Virus record (IMG/VR): IMGVR_UViG_3300020401_000049
Coordinates: 1-33,974 of that record
Source: a virus
Direction: 5' to 3' (one strand)
DNA: 33,974 nucleotides
The position numbers and the translations under genes were made by a program. Below the pieces are notes generated by a model. The model was given only the letters and a program-made list of their open reading frames with translations. It had not been told where the DNA came from and ran no database searches. Numbering within the stretch: the first letter of the stretch is position 1; each line of letters begins with the position of its first letter. Below are positions 1 to 6,393 of the stretch, one piece after another.

Positions 1-26
1 ACCTCCAACACCCAGGAACCAGGCAT
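1..26 (-). CDS. 5' part of a 30-aa basic ORF that crosses the contig junction
   Basis: An ATG at 26 on the minus strand reads MPGSWVLE and runs off the left edge. Joined to base 33974, the frame stays open and reaches a stop at 33908 (26 + 67 = 93 nt = 30 codons plus stop). It starts six bases after the stop of the lipoprotein gene at 32. The product is rich in Lys, Glu and Arg, and I do not recognise it. The in-frame continuation is the main reason to think the molecule is circular. Confidence 0.4.
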
Positions 27-31
27 TGTTT

Positions 32-229
32 CTATTGTTCCAACTTCAATTGATCCGTCTTCATCGTATGAATAGGAGCAAAAGATTTGAACTTTAGATC
101 TGGTTTTTGTAAGGAGATGACCCACCGAATGACACTTAGCGGGTTTAAGTTTCCTTGCTTTGTCGATGTGCATCCACTCAGAATGAGAAACCCAGTCAAG
201 AGTAGAAACCTTAACCAACGGATAATCAT
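32..229 (-). CDS. Small lipoprotein
   Basis: The 65-aa product begins with a lipoprotein signal: a positive start (MIIRWLR), a hydrophobic stretch (FLLLTGFLIL) and the lipobox LSGC with Cys at residue 20. The mature part is only about 45 residues, which suggests an outer-membrane or periplasmic anchored peptide. It lies 20 bases downstream of the Cro-like gene on the same strand, so it is probably made early. Possible roles are an o-spanin-like lysis lipoprotein or an envelope protein for superinfection exclusion. The distance from the lysis cassette argues against the first. Function is unknown. Confidence 0.6.
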   Translation of the reverse strand: MIIRWLRFLLLTGFLILSGCTSTKQGNLNPLSVIRWVISLQKPDLKFKSFAPIHTMKTDQLKLEQ

Positions 230-249
230 CTATAGTACCACTTAATTTT

Positions 250-447
250 TTACGAGTAAAAACTCGCTGGCTTAACTTTCCCATTTGTTTTTACCTCAAT
301 TAATTTTATGTTTTGTGGCTTTGGCATTCTGTTTTTTAAACACCATCTGCAAACTGTACTTTCTGGAGATACTCCAGTTATGCCTAAAAATTCTGCTAGT
401 TTTTTATATGAATATCCTTTAGATTTTCTATATTGTTCGAGATCCAT
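250..447 (-). CDS. Cro-like helix-turn-helix regulator
   Basis: This is a 65-aa protein consisting of one DNA-binding domain. Residues 12-36 (YSYKKLAEFLGITGVSPEST then VCRW) fit a helix-turn-helix, followed by a short basic tail. It is divergent from the CI-like repressor at 652, and 204 bp of probable operator DNA separates them, as in lambdoid switches. It is the first gene of the long leftward block that includes the structural genes, so it plausibly commits the phage to lytic growth by blocking the repressor promoter. The Cro assignment rests on size, fold pattern and position; sequence identity to a named Cro was not testable. Confidence 0.7.
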   Translation of the reverse strand: MDLEQYRKSKGYSYKKLAEFLGITGVSPESTVCRWCLKNRMPKPQNIKLIEVKTNGKVKPASFYS

Positions 448-651
448 TTAAGCTGCTTAAACTAAGGCTTGCTTTTTCGTCAAGAGAACATTGCATCTTA
501 TAAAATGTTATCAACATATAGCGCAATATCCACGCATTTCACACAAGTTATAGTTGTTGTTAATAAAAAATTGAGAAGTTTTCGCAATATTTTTATTGTA
601 ATTTTGTCATTTTAACATTGCTTATTACAAAACAATCTTTATATTGACAGT
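448..651. promoter_or_regulatory. Divergent switch region between Cro-like and CI-like genes
   Basis: This 204-bp gene-free stretch is very AT-rich. On the minus strand a promoter for the Cro-like gene is plausible: TTGCGC at 526-521, an 18-bp spacer, TATAAG at 502-497. On the plus strand two candidates serve the repressor: TTGTCA (604-609) with TACAAA (626-631), and TTGCTT (618-623) with TATATT (640-645). An inverted repeat, TTGTAAT (596-602) and ATTACAA (624-630), straddles them and could be an operator. CGCAATAT occurs twice (522-529, 583-590). TTATCAACA (508-516) is one base from a DnaA box, and ATATCCACG (526-534) is two away. Confidence 0.5.
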
Positions 652-1359
652 ATGGCAATAGAAACTAAAACAATTAAACTCATAAAAAATTCACATTTAG
701 AAGAAAGAGATATGTTGCTAAATAAACTTTTAAAAGATGCCGATATGAGCCAAGCTCACTTAGCAAAAGAATTAAAAAAAGATGCCTCAACTATTAATAG
801 ATGGATTAAAGATAGTAGATCTATTGCTTGGGAAAATGCAGAAAAAATTGCTGCTGTTTTAGGCTGCCACCCAGTTGATATTTATAAACCTAAAAATCAA
901 ATTGTATTGAAATCTTATGTTCAATGGGATGGTTATGTTTTTGATTTTGAAAAAGATGAGCAGCTTACAATTTCAATTCCTTACGAGTATTATCATCCAA
1001 ATATAAGAGCTGTACAAATGCAAGCTCCAGGTAATCATGCAGACGGAGAGATTTGGTTATTTGATAAACCAACAACAAAAAAATTTTCTAAATTTGCAAT
1101 TGGAAAAATTTGCTACATCACAGCATCGCAACAATTTAAAAAAGAAAATGCAAAAAAAATGACCCACACAAACCAAACACCAAAACCATTAATTGCTTTA
1201 CTTAAAGCTAAAGGTAATGGCAGATTATCTATTGTTAATAGTTATACAGATGAACCTCTCAATCCATTGTGTGAGGATTTGGAACCAAAAGATCTTGAGA
1301 TAGCTACTCCATTAAAAGTAAGATACGATCCAGATTTACTAAATATCACGATAAAATAA
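652..1359 (+). CDS. CI-like phage repressor
   Basis: The 235-aa protein has an N-terminal helix-turn-helix (about residues 31-57: MSQAHLAKELKKDASTINRW) and a C-terminal region of about 150 residues. The C-terminal part has the look of a LexA/CI S24-type fold: hydrophobic strands, a Lys in LIALLKAKGNG, and SIVNSYTDEPLNP near the end. I do not see the usual catalytic Ser of a G-S-M/E-P motif; the equivalent place reads QAPGNHADGE. It may therefore not self-cleave. It heads the rightward block leading to recombination genes and integrase. No clear ribosome binding site precedes ATG 652. An internal ATG at 712 does have a weak one (AGAAAGAG), so the start is uncertain. Confidence 0.7.
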   Translation: MAIETKTIKLIKNSHLEERDMLLNKLLKDADMSQAHLAKELKKDASTINRWIKDSRSIAWENAEKIAAVLGCHPVDIYKPKNQIVLKSYVQWDGYVFDFEKDEQLTISIPYEYYHPNIRAVQMQAPGNHADGEIWLFDKPTTKKFSKFAIGKICYITASQQFKKENAKKMTHTNQTPKPLIALLKAKGNGRLSIVNSYTDEPLNPLCEDLEPKDLEIATPLKVRYDPDLLNITIK

Positions 1360-1363
1360 ACCT

Positions 1364-1406
1364 AAAGTTGCAAGTTGTGCATGAATTGTGCATAATTGTC
1401 AACTTT
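1364..1406. repeat. Operator-like direct and inverted repeats upstream of the nuclease gene
   Basis: TTGTGCAT occurs at 1375-1382 and 1386-1393, exactly 11 bp (one helical turn) apart. The pair is enclosed by an inverted repeat, AAAGTTG (1364-1370) and CAACTTT (1400-1406). The block sits just after the repressor stop and about 50 bp before the nuclease start. That is where an operator or a weak attenuating hairpin for the recombination operon would be expected. Confidence 0.4.
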
Positions 1407-1452
1407 TGTTTGCAATTTGTTCTACATTGTTTATCAATTGTTCAATTGATTT

Positions 1453-2427
1453 ATGATTACAAAAGAAGACGCAGCAGAAAAAGCATTATCTGATTGGATA
1501 GCTGGAATAAAAAAACTTCCAGAATGGGTTAAGATCTACAAACTAAACCATCATAGTCCATCTCAAATAAATACAGAAGAAGATCAATGGGGATATAAAT
1601 ATTTATATCTTACCCAGGAAGAAAGAAGAAAGTTGCCAGTTAATTCTAATATGAAATGTGGAAACTGGATTGGAGAGCTGGGTCAAAAACAATTTGGAAA
1701 ATTTATTTGGGAATATGAAAAAGGATCTGGGTTAATAAAAAAACCAATAGCAGAAGAAAAAAAAATTTTTGATAAAGCAATAGATTTATTTAATGCGTAC
1801 TTACCAACAGATGAAAAAGACAAAAGACAGCACGAAGAAAATAAACTAGGCTTTGCACTAACTTGGAAAAATTGCCAGGATGCAATTAAATCAGTAGGAT
1901 TAAATGGAGATATTGAATGTGAAAGATCTGTTAGTTTAGATCTTCCAGATTGTGAGCTGCCAGTAATAGGAAGAGTTGACTTTGAAGATCAATATAATTT
2001 TATAGAATTAAAAACAAAATATAAATCTAAGAACAGACCAAAAAAAGATGGCAGCTACTCTTTTTCAATGAGAAAGATTGCGGGTCCAGAAGATGATAAA
2101 CAAGAAAAATATTTAGGATGGTTCTCGCATATTTTGCAAGTTGCTTTTTATTATTTAGCTACAAGAAAGAAACCTCATTTAGTTGTAGTAAGTGAGGCTG
2201 GCTATCATATCTATACACCAGATAACTGCGATCAATTAAAACCAAAAAATTTAGAAAAATATTTAATTAAAATGAATGCGATATGTTCTAACAGAGAAAA
2301 AATTATGGCTCGACATGCTGGGAAAACTACCTGGACCCAGGATATAATTGCAAACTTTGATCATAATTTTTGGAATGGCATGGGAGATCATAAAGTAAAA
2401 GCAGCTAGATTGTGGGGTCAAGTATGA
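1453..2427 (+). CDS. RecB-like PD-(D/E)XK nuclease
   Basis: The 324-aa protein carries the core of a PD-(D/E)XK nuclease of the RecB/Cas4 type. D176 lies in GRVDF and E185-x-K187 in FIELKT, followed by the helix HILQVAFYYLA with Q229 and Y233, the QxxxY motif of RecB-family nucleases. An upstream GELGQKQFGKFI segment (about 74-85) may supply the first helix. Such enzymes process DNA ends in phage recombination, and the putative annealing protein 360 bases downstream supports a recombination pair. Eleven of its twelve proline codons are CCA, the codon read by the tRNA-Pro in this window. The stop overlaps the next start (ATGA). Confidence 0.75.
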   Translation: MITKEDAAEKALSDWIAGIKKLPEWVKIYKLNHHSPSQINTEEDQWGYKYLYLTQEERRKLPVNSNMKCGNWIGELGQKQFGKFIWEYEKGSGLIKKPIAEEKKIFDKAIDLFNAYLPTDEKDKRQHEENKLGFALTWKNCQDAIKSVGLNGDIECERSVSLDLPDCELPVIGRVDFEDQYNFIELKTKYKSKNRPKKDGSYSFSMRKIAGPEDDKQEKYLGWFSHILQVAFYYLATRKKPHLVVVSEAGYHIYTPDNCDQLKPKNLEKYLIKMNAICSNREKIMARHAGKTTWTQDIIANFDHNFWNGMGDHKVKAARLWGQV

Positions 2428-2558
2428 GAAAAAAGAAAAAAACAGATCGAGGAATTATTTGGCATATCTATCACACGATCCTTGCTTTGTTATTACTCGG
2501 AGTTTTAATTGTAGAGGGTATTGAATTATTTATGTGGAGGAATTTATGGATGTATTAA
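2424..2558 (+). CDS. 44-aa membrane micro-protein
   Basis: The ATG overlaps the nuclease stop (ATGA), so translation is probably coupled. A very basic start (MRKKKKTDRG) is followed by one hydrophobic helix at residues 18-34 (TILALLLLGVLIVEG). The end overlaps the next gene by 13 bases and contains that gene's ribosome binding site. Function is unknown. Support comes from the overlap and the clean single-helix design. Confidence 0.5.
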   Translation: MRKKKKTDRGIIWHIYHTILALLLLGVLIVEGIELFMWRNLWMY

Positions 2559-2791
2559 ATTATCAGCGCATTGTGCTGCAAGAAAAATTTGGAAAGAAAA
2601 AACAAGAAAAAAAAGGAGTAAGTTTTTTTAACAAAGTCGTTGTCGTAATCGTCTTGTTCTCCTTACTCTATATCTTTTTCTCCCTACTCTTTCCGAATAC
2701 AGATGCCCAGGTTTTAACAAAGGCTGCTCCTTTGATCAATGACCTGGGTATCATAAGCTCTAACTTAGGAGGAAACCTCTCTTATGGGTAA
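2546..2791 (+). CDS. Small single-pass membrane protein
   Basis: I take the ATG at 2546 because GGAGG lies at 2536-2540, five bases upstream; an in-frame GTG at 2534 lacks such a site. The 81-aa product has a Lys-rich segment (FGKKKQEKKG), a strong membrane helix (VVVVIVLFSLLYIFFSLLF, about 31-49) and a short outside tail. It overlaps the next gene by 8 bases. The role is unknown; a membrane protein placed between nuclease and annealing genes is unexpected. Confidence 0.65.
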   Translation: MDVLNYQRIVLQEKFGKKKQEKKGVSFFNKVVVVIVLFSLLYIFFSLLFPNTDAQVLTKAAPLINDLGIISSNLGGNLSYG

Positions 2792-3353
2792 GATCCTAAA
2801 TTTCCCCTCGCTGGATAAATATCTTGCTGGAATAAAATCTAGCGGGGGGATTATAAATAATAAAATTATTAAACATTATGAAGTAGAAAAGATGGCAGCT
2901 CAGTTTGATGTCTTTACTACTATTGAGCTTGTCAATTGTGATTTGCCTAAGAGCTGCGCTGTTGTAAAAGCAATAGCAAAACACCAAGGTTGTACTTATG
3001 AAAGTTTTGGAGAAGTATCTCCATTAAATAATGACTTTCAATATCCAATAGCAGTAGCAGAAAAAAGAGCTGTTGATCGAGCTATACTTAAAGCTCTTGG
3101 TATTCATGGTAAATACTATTCAGATGTTGAGATGCCACCAGAACCAAGAACAGAAAACCAAGGTATTGATATTAAAGATCATCCTCAAATAATTTTAGAT
3201 AGAATTGCAGCAGCTAGCCACCAAGCAAACTTAGATGAGATCCTAAGTGATAACAAAGAATTTTTGATTGAGCTGCGGAAAAAAAATTCTGAAAAAGCCG
3301 AGGAAATAAAAAAGGCTTTTGAGAATAAAAAGGTGCAATTAATAGGAGGATAA
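2784..3353 (+). CDS. Putative single-strand annealing protein (Erf/Rad52-like)
   Basis: In this 189-aa protein the segment AVAEKRAVDRAILKALGIHG (about 91-110) has the E-x-R-A-xx-R-A-xx-x-LG pattern of phage Erf/Sak/Rad52-type annealing proteins. It follows a predicted beta-rich part (CAVVKAIAKHQGCTYESFGE). The charged C-terminal tail (KKNSEKAEEIKKAFENKK) is probably helical. Position supports the call: nuclease upstream, a possible ssDNA-binding protein downstream. GGAGG precedes the ATG by 11 bases. A structure comparison would decide; the family call is tentative. Confidence 0.45.
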   Translation: MGKILNFPSLDKYLAGIKSSGGIINNKIIKHYEVEKMAAQFDVFTTIELVNCDLPKSCAVVKAIAKHQGCTYESFGEVSPLNNDFQYPIAVAEKRAVDRAILKALGIHGKYYSDVEMPPEPRTENQGIDIKDHPQIILDRIAAASHQANLDEILSDNKEFLIELRKKNSEKAEEIKKAFENKKVQLIGG

Positions 3354-3354
3354 T

Positions 3355-3678
3355 ATGGCACAATATGATAAGTCAAAAGCAAACCCAGATCTGATTGGAA
3401 ACTTTGTTTTAATTAGAAATAAAAATAAAACAGAGGCTAAACATCCAGATCTTGTACATCCAGACAGTAAGGATGAAAATGGTAATGTTAAGATGAATAA
3501 AGCTGGCAAACCATTTAAGCAAAACTTTACTGTTAATGGTACATGGTGCGAGGCTAGCGGATACATACAAGAAGATAAAAGTATTAAAATTAGAATACTT
3601 AAAACTTCTGATAAAAAATCAGCAGCTCCACCAAGACAAGCAGCACCAATAGTTGATGCCTGGGATAACCAATACTAG
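3355..3678 (+). CDS. Hypothetical, possible ssDNA-binding accessory protein
   Basis: This 107-aa protein sits right after the putative annealing gene, with a good ribosome binding site (GGAGG 8 bases from ATG). It has alternating strand-like segments (NFVLIRN, QNFTVNGTWCEASGY, SIKIRIL), a Pro/Ala linker (APPRQAAP) and a short C-terminal tail, DAWDNQY. A small beta domain plus a flexible linker and an acidic, aromatic tip resembles SSB layout. I cannot recognise an OB fold by eye, so the role is inferred from context. Confidence 0.5.
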   Translation: MAQYDKSKANPDLIGNFVLIRNKNKTEAKHPDLVHPDSKDENGNVKMNKAGKPFKQNFTVNGTWCEASGYIQEDKSIKIRILKTSDKKSAAPPRQAAPIVDAWDNQY

Positions 3679-3686
3679 GAAACAAT

Positions 3687-3902
3687 ATGAAATATGGCTT
3701 AACACCTAAACAAAATAAAGTTTATGAGTTTGTTAAGTCATATATGAAAAAGAAACCAGTAGCTCCAACATATCAAGAGATACTAGAGGCTACTGGTTTT
3801 AAATCTAAAAATAGTATTCACAGAATTTTAAAAGATTTAGAGGCAAAGAAATGGATAGCAAGATTACCAGGAAAAAGCAGATCAGTAAAAATAATACCAT
3901 GA
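3687..3902 (+). CDS. LexA-type winged-helix protein lacking the protease domain
   Basis: The 71-aa product matches the N-terminal DNA-binding domain of LexA from end to end: LTPKQNKVYEFV, then APTYQEILEATGFKSKNSIH (wing helix-turn-helix), then LKDLEAKKWIARLPGKSR. The S24 autoprotease half is absent, and the gene ends at the boundary where LexA would continue into its linker. Such a protein could bind SOS-type operators but could not be cleaved by RecA-driven self-proteolysis. Its stop overlaps the next start (ATGA). The domain assignment is strong; the regulatory role is inferred. Confidence 0.8.
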   Translation: MKYGLTPKQNKVYEFVKSYMKKKPVAPTYQEILEATGFKSKNSIHRILKDLEAKKWIARLPGKSRSVKIIP

Positions 3903-4144
3903 CACATCCAGATGATTTTAAGCCAGTAATATACGAGAGCTTACAAGAGCAAGTCGATGGAGATCACTATAAAAATATGAAGATCCAGCCAGCTGAATTT
4001 ATTAATGAAAATGAATTGCTTTTTGCAGAGGGAAACGCTATAAAATATATCTGCAGACATAAAAAAAAAGGCAAAATAAAAGACATCAATAAAGCCATAC
4101 ATTATTTACAAATGATAAAAGAAAGAGACTATCCAAATGGGTAA
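3899..4144 (+). CDS. DUF3310 family protein (T7 gp1.7-like)
   Basis: The ATG at 3899 overlaps the previous stop (ATGA); a longer frame from 3851 has no support. The 81-aa protein contains the DUF3310 signature: QVDGDHYKNMKIQPAEFI then EGNAIKYICRHKKKGKIKD then AIHYLQMIKERDY. T7 gp1.7, related to this family, has been described as a nucleotide kinase, so a role in nucleotide metabolism is possible. The last 8 bases overlap the next gene. Confidence 0.85.
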   Translation: MTHPDDFKPVIYESLQEQVDGDHYKNMKIQPAEFINENELLFAEGNAIKYICRHKKKGKIKDINKAIHYLQMIKERDYPNG

Positions 4145-4409
4145 GATGTTTGAAAAATTCTGGTCGGGATCTGTGAGCTTTACAGCTCACGAAAATTTTA
4201 ACGACTTGGATAGCGCAATAGGAGCTAACACTCCTACTGATGCTGCTAAAATAGTTATAGATGAGAATACTCTTAGCTATGACTTTAATCGCATAAAGGA
4301 GGTAAAGACCGATGGCGATTTATCAAGACCTGGAAATGCAAATCCAGGAAAAGGAAAAGGAGAGAAAGTCTCTGAACGCAAAGATCAGCAGACTAAAAAA
4401 GAAAAATGA
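4137..4409 (+). CDS. Hypothetical protein overlapping its neighbour
   Basis: This 90-aa frame begins inside the end of the DUF3310 gene (8-base overlap). The first 60 residues (FEKFWSGSVSFTAHENFNDL...) look like a normal acidic soluble protein. The last 30 (rich in Gly, Lys, Glu, Asn) lie entirely over the start of the next gene in another frame. The 98-base overlap is unusually long for this genome, so the C-terminus may be loosely constrained. Function is not recognised. Confidence 0.5.
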   Translation: MGKMFEKFWSGSVSFTAHENFNDLDSAIGANTPTDAAKIVIDENTLSYDFNRIKEVKTDGDLSRPGNANPGKGKGEKVSERKDQQTKKEK

Positions 4410-4512
4410 CGGGATATACCCGCCAGGTATTGCAGCTCTCTCTAAGGAGGCACATGGAAAATTAATTGATGTCATCCAGCTGCAAGACAAGCTAGTTAGA
4501 TTAGAAGTTTAA
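4312..4512 (+). CDS. Small coiled-coil protein
   Basis: AAGGAGGT at 4297-4304, eight bases before the ATG, is one of the best ribosome binding sites in the window and fixes this start. The 66-aa product has a long charged helix (LEMQIQEKEKERKSLNAKIS, about 7-32), a turn at GIYPPG and a second helix, a helical-hairpin layout. Function is unknown. Confidence 0.65.
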   Translation: MAIYQDLEMQIQEKEKERKSLNAKISRLKKKNDGIYPPGIAALSKEAHGKLIDVIQLQDKLVRLEV

Positions 4513-4597
4513 TTAGCTAATTTAGAACCATTCTAAAAAGCTGCGTCTAGCAGAGATGATCCCTTGCGCTTTATAAAACTTACCTAATTGGCAATAT

Positions 4598-4648
4598 ACT
4601 TGACACTCATAAATATAAACTTGACACTCTGTCAATGATCATTATATT
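4598..4648 (+). promoter_or_regulatory. Promoter with palindromic operator for the integrase module
   Basis: TTGACA at 4621-4626 and TATATT at 4643-4648 (16-bp spacer) form a good sigma70-type promoter just before the gene at 4657. A palindrome covers the -35: CTTGACACTCTGTCAATG (4620-4637; arms TTGAC and GTCAA). Eleven bases, ACTTGACACTC, are also repeated 21 bp upstream (4598-4608), two helical turns away. Nearly the same 18-mer lies over the promoter at 33869-33886. The 260-bp stretch between 4513 and 4772 holds this promoter and the small gene at 4657. Confidence 0.65.
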
Positions 4649-4656
4649 AATAATAT

Positions 4657-4794
4657 ATGCAAATCAAAAAAAAGAAATTTGCTACATACGCTGCCTTGGA
4701 GCGATATTTCATTAACAAAATACTTCCACAAAAAAAATACAGATCCAAGGTTATAGGTAAAACTATTTTGTATTGGAAGAGAAAGGCTGCATGA
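4657..4794 (+). CDS. 45-aa basic micro-protein
   Basis: The ATG lies nine bases after the -10 of the promoter at 4621-4648, so the message would be leaderless or nearly so. The product (MQIKKKKFATYAALERYFIN...) is strongly basic with an Arg/Lys-rich end (YWKRKAA). Its TGA overlaps the next ATG (ATGA). As the first gene of the integrase operon, with size and charge like excisionase-type proteins, it could be a recombination directionality factor. That is inference from position only. Confidence 0.55.
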   Translation: MQIKKKKFATYAALERYFINKILPQKKYRSKVIGKTILYWKRKAA

Positions 4795-4970
4795 CACAAC
4801 TTACAGAAAAAGAAGTAAGAGCTAAGTATAAAGAATTTCTGTCTACAATTCCTGGAGCTGCAGATGTTCTTAGTGATAATGATTATGATTTTTATAATTG
4901 GTGTTCACAATACTTAGATTACCAACACATAAAAAATCCAGCAATTGAAAAACTAAAAGGAGCTGCTTAA
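4791..4970 (+). CDS. Hypothetical 59-aa protein
   Basis: The ATG at 4791 overlaps the upstream stop and is preferred to an upstream TTG at 4773. The product (TEKEVRAKYKEFLSTIPGAA, then many Asp/Tyr residues in SDNDYDFYNWCSQYLDY) is small, acidic and probably helical. TAATG joins it to the next gene. No family is recognised. Confidence 0.6.
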   Translation: MTQLTEKEVRAKYKEFLSTIPGAADVLSDNDYDFYNWCSQYLDYQHIKNPAIEKLKGAA

Positions 4971-5212
4971 TGTATATCTGCACTTATAAATTACCTGGCA
5001 GAGAAAAAACTTTCCAGGGAGAAACTGTACCAGCTGCACATAAAATGTTTTTAAAAGATTATGCTGAGGCTGCGGGTCAAGTTAAAAAAGTTAAGATTGA
5101 AAAAACTACAGATCCATTATTTTTAATGGTAGTAAGTTATCCAACTTACAGAGATTTTTTTGCTAATCCTAAATTTACTTATGAAACTAAATTAATGGGA
5201 GGCGATATATGA
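4970..5212 (+). CDS. Hypothetical 80-aa protein upstream of integrase
   Basis: The start shares a base with the previous stop (TAATG), and AAGGAG precedes it by nine bases. The stop overlaps the integrase start (ATGA), so the three genes are translationally chained. The sequence has short strand-like pieces (YICTYKLPG, KKVKIEK, LFLMVVSY) and no recognised motif. A small partner of the integrase is possible from context alone. Confidence 0.6.
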   Translation: MYICTYKLPGREKTFQGETVPAAHKMFLKDYAEAAGQVKKVKIEKTTDPLFLMVVSYPTYRDFFANPKFTYETKLMGGDI

Positions 5213-6393
5213 AAGTTTGGATTGAGAAAAAAGCTAGAGCTGGAGGCAAGAAGTACATTGTCTTTGTTGAAGTAGATGGCAAGAAAAAAGTTAAAGCTAC
5301 TTATGAGCTGAACCAAAAGAGACAAGCTAATATCTATGCTGATAGTTTAAGAAATATGGAGAGCCATATAGCTATGCCAGCTGAGATCACTTTTGATGCT
5401 GCTATAGCTGCCTACAAAGAAGATGTCTTAAAGGATGAATTAAAGACTTATGAGAGCAGATTGCTAATTTGTGGGATAATAAACCACCATATCCAGCCGC
5501 ACATTAGCAAAAAGCTCTTATCCGACTATACCCTCTATGATTTTAACGATAGCTATATACCAGCTCTTATAAGCTCCTACAGCATGAGAGTTAAGAATTT
5601 ACCTGGTGGTAAGTCAGAAGTTGTAAGATCTAACAAAAAGCTAGGTAAGAAAGTTATCAAAGAGAGTGTGGCTCAGTTTAAATGTTTTGTTAAATATTGT
5701 TTAAGCAGAAAATGGATCTTAGATCCTACAATCTTAAACTTTAAATTTAATAAAAACTTTTTCCAGGATGAGAATACTAAAGCAAAATGGATGCCTAAGT
5801 ATCAAGACATTGTAAAGATTGTTAATAGTGAAGATAACCTATTTAACAGAGTTTTATTTCATACAGCAGCAGAAACTGGCATGAGATTAAATGAGCTGCT
5901 AGGTTTAACTTACTCAGACCTGGATCTAAAATCTAATCCAGCTCTTATCTATGCTAATCATAGCTTAGATAAATGGAATAACTTTAGAGAAAACTTCTTA
6001 AAAACTGCTAGCTCAAAAAGAAAAGTAGAGATCTCTAAGAGCTTATCTTTGTTGCTACAAAATCTTATGAAACAACAGCTGCCTAAAAAACATGGTAGAT
6101 ATAGAATGGTATTTGGTATTACTAAGGCAGCAGCTGCTAAAAGAATTAAAAGAGCTGCTAAAAGAAATGGCATTACATGGGAAAACGGAATGTCGCCTTT
6201 TAGAAAATTTAGTTTTAGTTTTTTAAAAGATCAACAAGCTCTAACTGATAAGCAGATTATGCAAAGATTTGGCTGGTCTAATATGAATACTCCTAACAAA
6301 TGGTATTACAAAGATCTTGATATTAATAAACAAGAAAGAGCTACAGCCATTAATAATATGCTTAATATAGAGCATCATTTCAAAGCTAATTAA
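5209..6393 (+). CDS. int: Tyrosine site-specific integrase
   Basis: The 394-aa protein has the size and layout of phage integrases: an N-terminal arm-binding part (KKARAGGKKYIVFVEVDGKK), a core-binding helical region (about 60-190) and a C-terminal catalytic domain. Catalytic residues seen are R226 in ETGMRLNELLGL, Lys at 270 or 272 in the SSKRK turn, R332 in MSPFR, W356 in RFGWSN (the His/Trp position) and the nucleophile Tyr at 366 or 367 in KWYYKD. The first His of the usual HxxR box is Ser329 here. It catalyses recombination of attP with a host site. The tRNA-Pro 384 bases downstream is the obvious candidate target. Confidence 0.92.
   Translation: MKVWIEKKARAGGKKYIVFVEVDGKKKVKATYELNQKRQANIYADSLRNMESHIAMPAEITFDAAIAAYKEDVLKDELKTYESRLLICGIINHHIQPHISKKLLSDYTLYDFNDSYIPALISSYSMRVKNLPGGKSEVVRSNKKLGKKVIKESVAQFKCFVKYCLSRKWILDPTILNFKFNKNFFQDENTKAKWMPKYQDIVKIVNSEDNLFNRVLFHTAAETGMRLNELLGLTYSDLDLKSNPALIYANHSLDKWNNFRENFLKTASSKRKVEISKSLSLLLQNLMKQQLPKKHGRYRMVFGITKAAAAKRIKRAAKRNGITWENGMSPFRKFSFSFLKDQQALTDKQIMQRFGWSNMNTPNKWYYKDLDINKQERATAINNMLNIEHHFKAN

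Noticed and set aside
1400-1450. Alphaproteobacterial LexA box (GTTC-N7-GTTC) upstream of the nuclease
   Set aside because: Two GTTC motifs occur, but their spacing is about 17 bases rather than 7.
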